Assembly: GCA_024403175.1 (NCBI GenBank)
Contig: JAKSSI010000069.1
Span: 1-7,071, forward strand
Length of the DNA stretch: 7,071 nucleotides
Source: Clostridia bacterium
Lineage (GTDB): Bacteria; Bacillota_A; Clostridia; Peptostreptococcales; Anaerovoracaceae
Direction of reading: 5' to 3'
The position numbers and the translations under genes are program-made. This document shows positions 5,164-7,071 of this stretch, piece after piece. The notes beneath the pieces are model-generated. The model worked only from the letters and a program-made list of their open reading frames with translations, did no database searches and had not been told where the DNA came from. Position 1 is the first letter of the stretch; each line of letters begins with the position of its first letter.

Positions 5164-7071
5164 ATGAAAGAAAAGAACGATAAACATATAAATAAAGACA
5201 GATTGCTCTGGGTTTTTGCGTTTTTTATGATACTTTTTGTACTTTTAATCGCAAAACTTGGATGGATTCAGATAGTTCGAGCTGACTGGTATGTGCAAAA
5301 AGCTTTAAAGCAACAGACCATAGACAGCTCTGTTTCTGCGCTCAGAGGTGAGATTTTAGGTCGCACGGGTCAGCAGCTGGCAGCCAGTGTTACAAAGAAC
5401 ACTATCTGGGTAAGACCTTCAACAGTTAAGAAAAATGGCAAGTCTGATGCTGAAATAGAAGGTAATGCTAGAGCTGAAGCAGCTACTCTTGCTGCAATTT
5501 TAGAGCTTGATGCAGAAGACGTTTACAAGACAATTACTTCTGACAAAACTCTTGTAAAGATTAAAAAGTATGTAGATGCTTCTACTGCAGCAAAGGTTAG
5601 AGACGAAAAGCTTAAGGGTATCGAAATTGTTGAGGACTCCAGCAGAAGCTATCCGTTTGGTATGTTTGCTTCTCATGTAGTTGGTTTTACAAACGACGAT
5701 AACGTGGGGCAGAACGGCCTAGAAAGCTATTACAATAAATATCTTTCCGGTATAAACGGCAGATATATTACAAGAAAAGATAAGAATAACAGTTCTTTGG
5801 TTTATGCATCCAGTAAGTACTACGATGCTGAAGACGGATACACATTAGTAACAACAATTGACGAACACATTCAGTACATTGTCGAAGAAAAGCTTGATGA
5901 GTTTAAGAAGACTACAGGTGCTTCAAGACTTATTTGCCTGATGATGGATCCTAAAACTGGTGCCATTATTTCCATGGCTCAGACCAACGATTACGACCCA
6001 AATCTTCCGCGTGCGGCAGCACCTGGAGATGAAAAGGCCTTTGATCAGATGACAGATCAGGAAAAGGTAAACTACTGGTTTAAGCGTTGGAGATGCTTCT
6101 GCATAAGTGATACTTTCGAGCCAGGTTCTACATTCAAACTTGTTACAACAAGCATTGCTCTTGATACAGGCGTTACAAGACTTGGCGAAAAGTTTACTTG
6201 CAACGGTTCCATAAAAGTTAAAGATAGAATTCTTAAGTGCTGGTACTATCCAAGAGTTCACGGCGTAGAAACACTTCAGCAGGCAGTTGAAAACTCCTGC
6301 AACCCAGTAATGGTTCAGCTGATTCAAAGAATTGGTCTTAAGAACTACTACGAAGGTTTAGATGCTTTTGGATTAACTGCAAGGACTAACATAGACTATC
6401 CAGGCGAAGGCTCAAATATTATTTATGCTGATAATGCGGCAGGTCCTGTAGAGCTTGCAACAATGGCTTATGGTCAGGGTATTTCTGTAACACCTATCAG
6501 CCTTATTACAGCCATTTCTTCTTTGGCAAATGGTGGCTATGTAATGCAACCACATTTCCTTGATCATATGATTGATTCTCAGGGAAATATCGTAAATCAG
6601 TTTAATCCTAAAGTTACAGGCGTTTCTGTTTCTGCTCAAACTGCATCCGACATACTCTCAATTATGGAACTCGTAGTAAAAGAGGGTGGTGCAGGAAGTG
6701 CAAAGATTCCTGGTTACAGAATCGGCGGAAAGACTGGTACAGCAAGTAAGCCTACAGTTGGTGGTTATTCTGATAAAGACTTCTTCTCATCCTTTATAGG
6801 GGTTGCGCCAATTGAAGATCCTAAGTTTGTAATGCTGGTTTTAGTAGACTCTCCTAAGGGAAAGATTTACGGTTCTCAGACTGCGGCTCCTTGCGCAAAG
6901 GCCATTATGCAGGAAGTTCTTCAGTACTTAAATATTCAGCCAAAATATTCTGCAGAAGAACTTAAGAAGATTAACAGCAACAAGACTACAGTTCCAGATT
7001 TAATGGAGAAGAGCAAAGAAAATGCAATTGGTATGCTTGCTGGTGCAAATCTTAATTACGAATTATCTCCG
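5164..7071 (+). CDS. Class B penicillin-binding protein (FtsI/SpoVD type) with PASTA domain, 3' end outside the window
   Basis: The frame is open for 636 codons to the window edge. This is a D,D-transpeptidase that cross-links peptidoglycan stems at the septum. It has a short cytoplasmic N-terminus, a membrane segment at about 14-35, and the dimerisation/pedestal domain starting at RGEILGRTG (61-69). The transpeptidase domain carries the active-site Ser322-x-x-Lys325 in EPGSTFK, S378-C379-N380, and K523-T524-G525 in GGKTGTA. A PASTA domain begins at about VPDLMEKS (610-617). PASTA and the WRxxxxSDTFEPGSTFK context (309-325) fit Firmicute PbpB/SpoVD proteins; the sequence does not decide between vegetative division and sporulation. 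The in-frame TGA at 5161-5163 excludes an earlier start, and the next ATG (codon 22) lies in the membrane segment, so 5164 is the best start although no Shine-Dalgarno is visible. Oddity: the usual RGxIxDRNG reads RGEILGRTG. Confidence 0.93.
   Translation, partial: MKEKNDKHINKDRLLWVFAFFMILFVLLIAKLGWIQIVRADWYVQKALKQQTIDSSVSALRGEILGRTGQQLAASVTKNTIWVRPSTVKKNGKSDAEIEGNARAEAATLAAILELDAEDVYKTITSDKTLVKIKKYVDASTAAKVRDEKLKGIEIVEDSSRSYPFGMFASHVVGFTNDDNVGQNGLESYYNKYLSGINGRYITRKDKNNSSLVYASSKYYDAEDGYTLVTTIDEHIQYIVEEKLDEFKKTTGASRLICLMMDPKTGAIISMAQTNDYDPNLPRAAAPGDEKAFDQMTDQEKVNYWFKRWRCFCISDTFEPGSTFKLVTTSIALDTGVTRLGEKFTCNGSIKVKDRILKCWYYPRVHGVETLQQAVENSCNPVMVQLIQRIGLKNYYEGLDAFGLTARTNIDYPGEGSNIIYADNAAGPVELATMAYGQGISVTPISLITAISSLANGGYVMQPHFLDHMIDSQGNIVNQFNPKVTGVSVSAQTASDILSIMELVVKEGGAGSAKIPGYRIGGKTGTASKPTVGGYSDKDFFSSFIGVAPIEDPKFVMLVLVDSPKGKIYGSQTAAPCAKAIMQEVLQYLNIQPKYSAEELKKINSNKTTVPDLMEKSKENAIGMLAGANLNYELSP

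Noticed and set aside
5164..5229. A later PBP start at TTG 5203 or ATG 5227.
   Set aside because: Neither has a ribosome site, and both would cut away the basic cytoplasmic tail or part of the membrane segment that the family needs.
5923..6327. A 134-codon open frame on the - strand.
   Set aside because: It lies antisense to the transpeptidase domain of the PBP, shows no recognisable motif and no start signal.

Overview
The window reads as a chromosomal segment of a low-to-moderate GC Gram-positive anaerobe, most likely class Clostridia. The grounds are AGA-dominated arginine codons, AGAGG/AAGGAG ribosome sites, a division cluster ordered mraZ-rsmH-ftsL-class B PBP with a PASTA-bearing PBP, and a DUF1638 gene, a family known mostly from anaerobes. 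Genus cannot be read from the sequence.

Region 1 (1-2385, + strand) is the 3' part of a metabolic operon. It holds the last 18 codons of an unidentified gene, a zinc-dependent M14-like deacylase of the AstE/AspA type, and a UbiD-superfamily decarboxylase. The three genes abut without gaps. Both junctions carry the same 13-base stop/start string, so translation is probably coupled. The enzymes may act in sequence (hydrolysis of an amide or ester, then prFMN-dependent decarboxylation), but the substrate is unknown, and each protein departs from family consensus at a ligand position.

Region 2 (2386-2579) contains no gene. A roughly 190-base imperfect palindrome fills it, sitting exactly between the converging ends of the UbiD gene and the DUF1638 gene. 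It could be a bidirectional terminator, a non-autonomous repeat element or a structured RNA.

Region 3 (2580-3245, - strand) is one DUF1638 gene, read divergently from the division cluster.

Region 4 (3246-3419) is the divergent promoter region. It holds a good candidate promoter for mraZ with tandem 10-base MraZ boxes laid over its -10 element, and a weaker candidate promoter for the DUF1638 gene.

Region 5 (3420-7071, + strand) is the start of the division and cell wall (dcw) cluster: mraZ, rsmH, ftsL-like and a class B PBP (FtsI/SpoVD type) that runs off the window inside its PASTA domain. MraZ likely represses the whole unit, RsmH methylates 16S rRNA, and the FtsL-like protein and PBP belong to the septal peptidoglycan machine. 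A terminator-like hairpin with a T-tract ends two bases before the PBP start codon, which has no visible Shine-Dalgarno sequence. That makes an attenuation or expression-split point inside the cluster likely.
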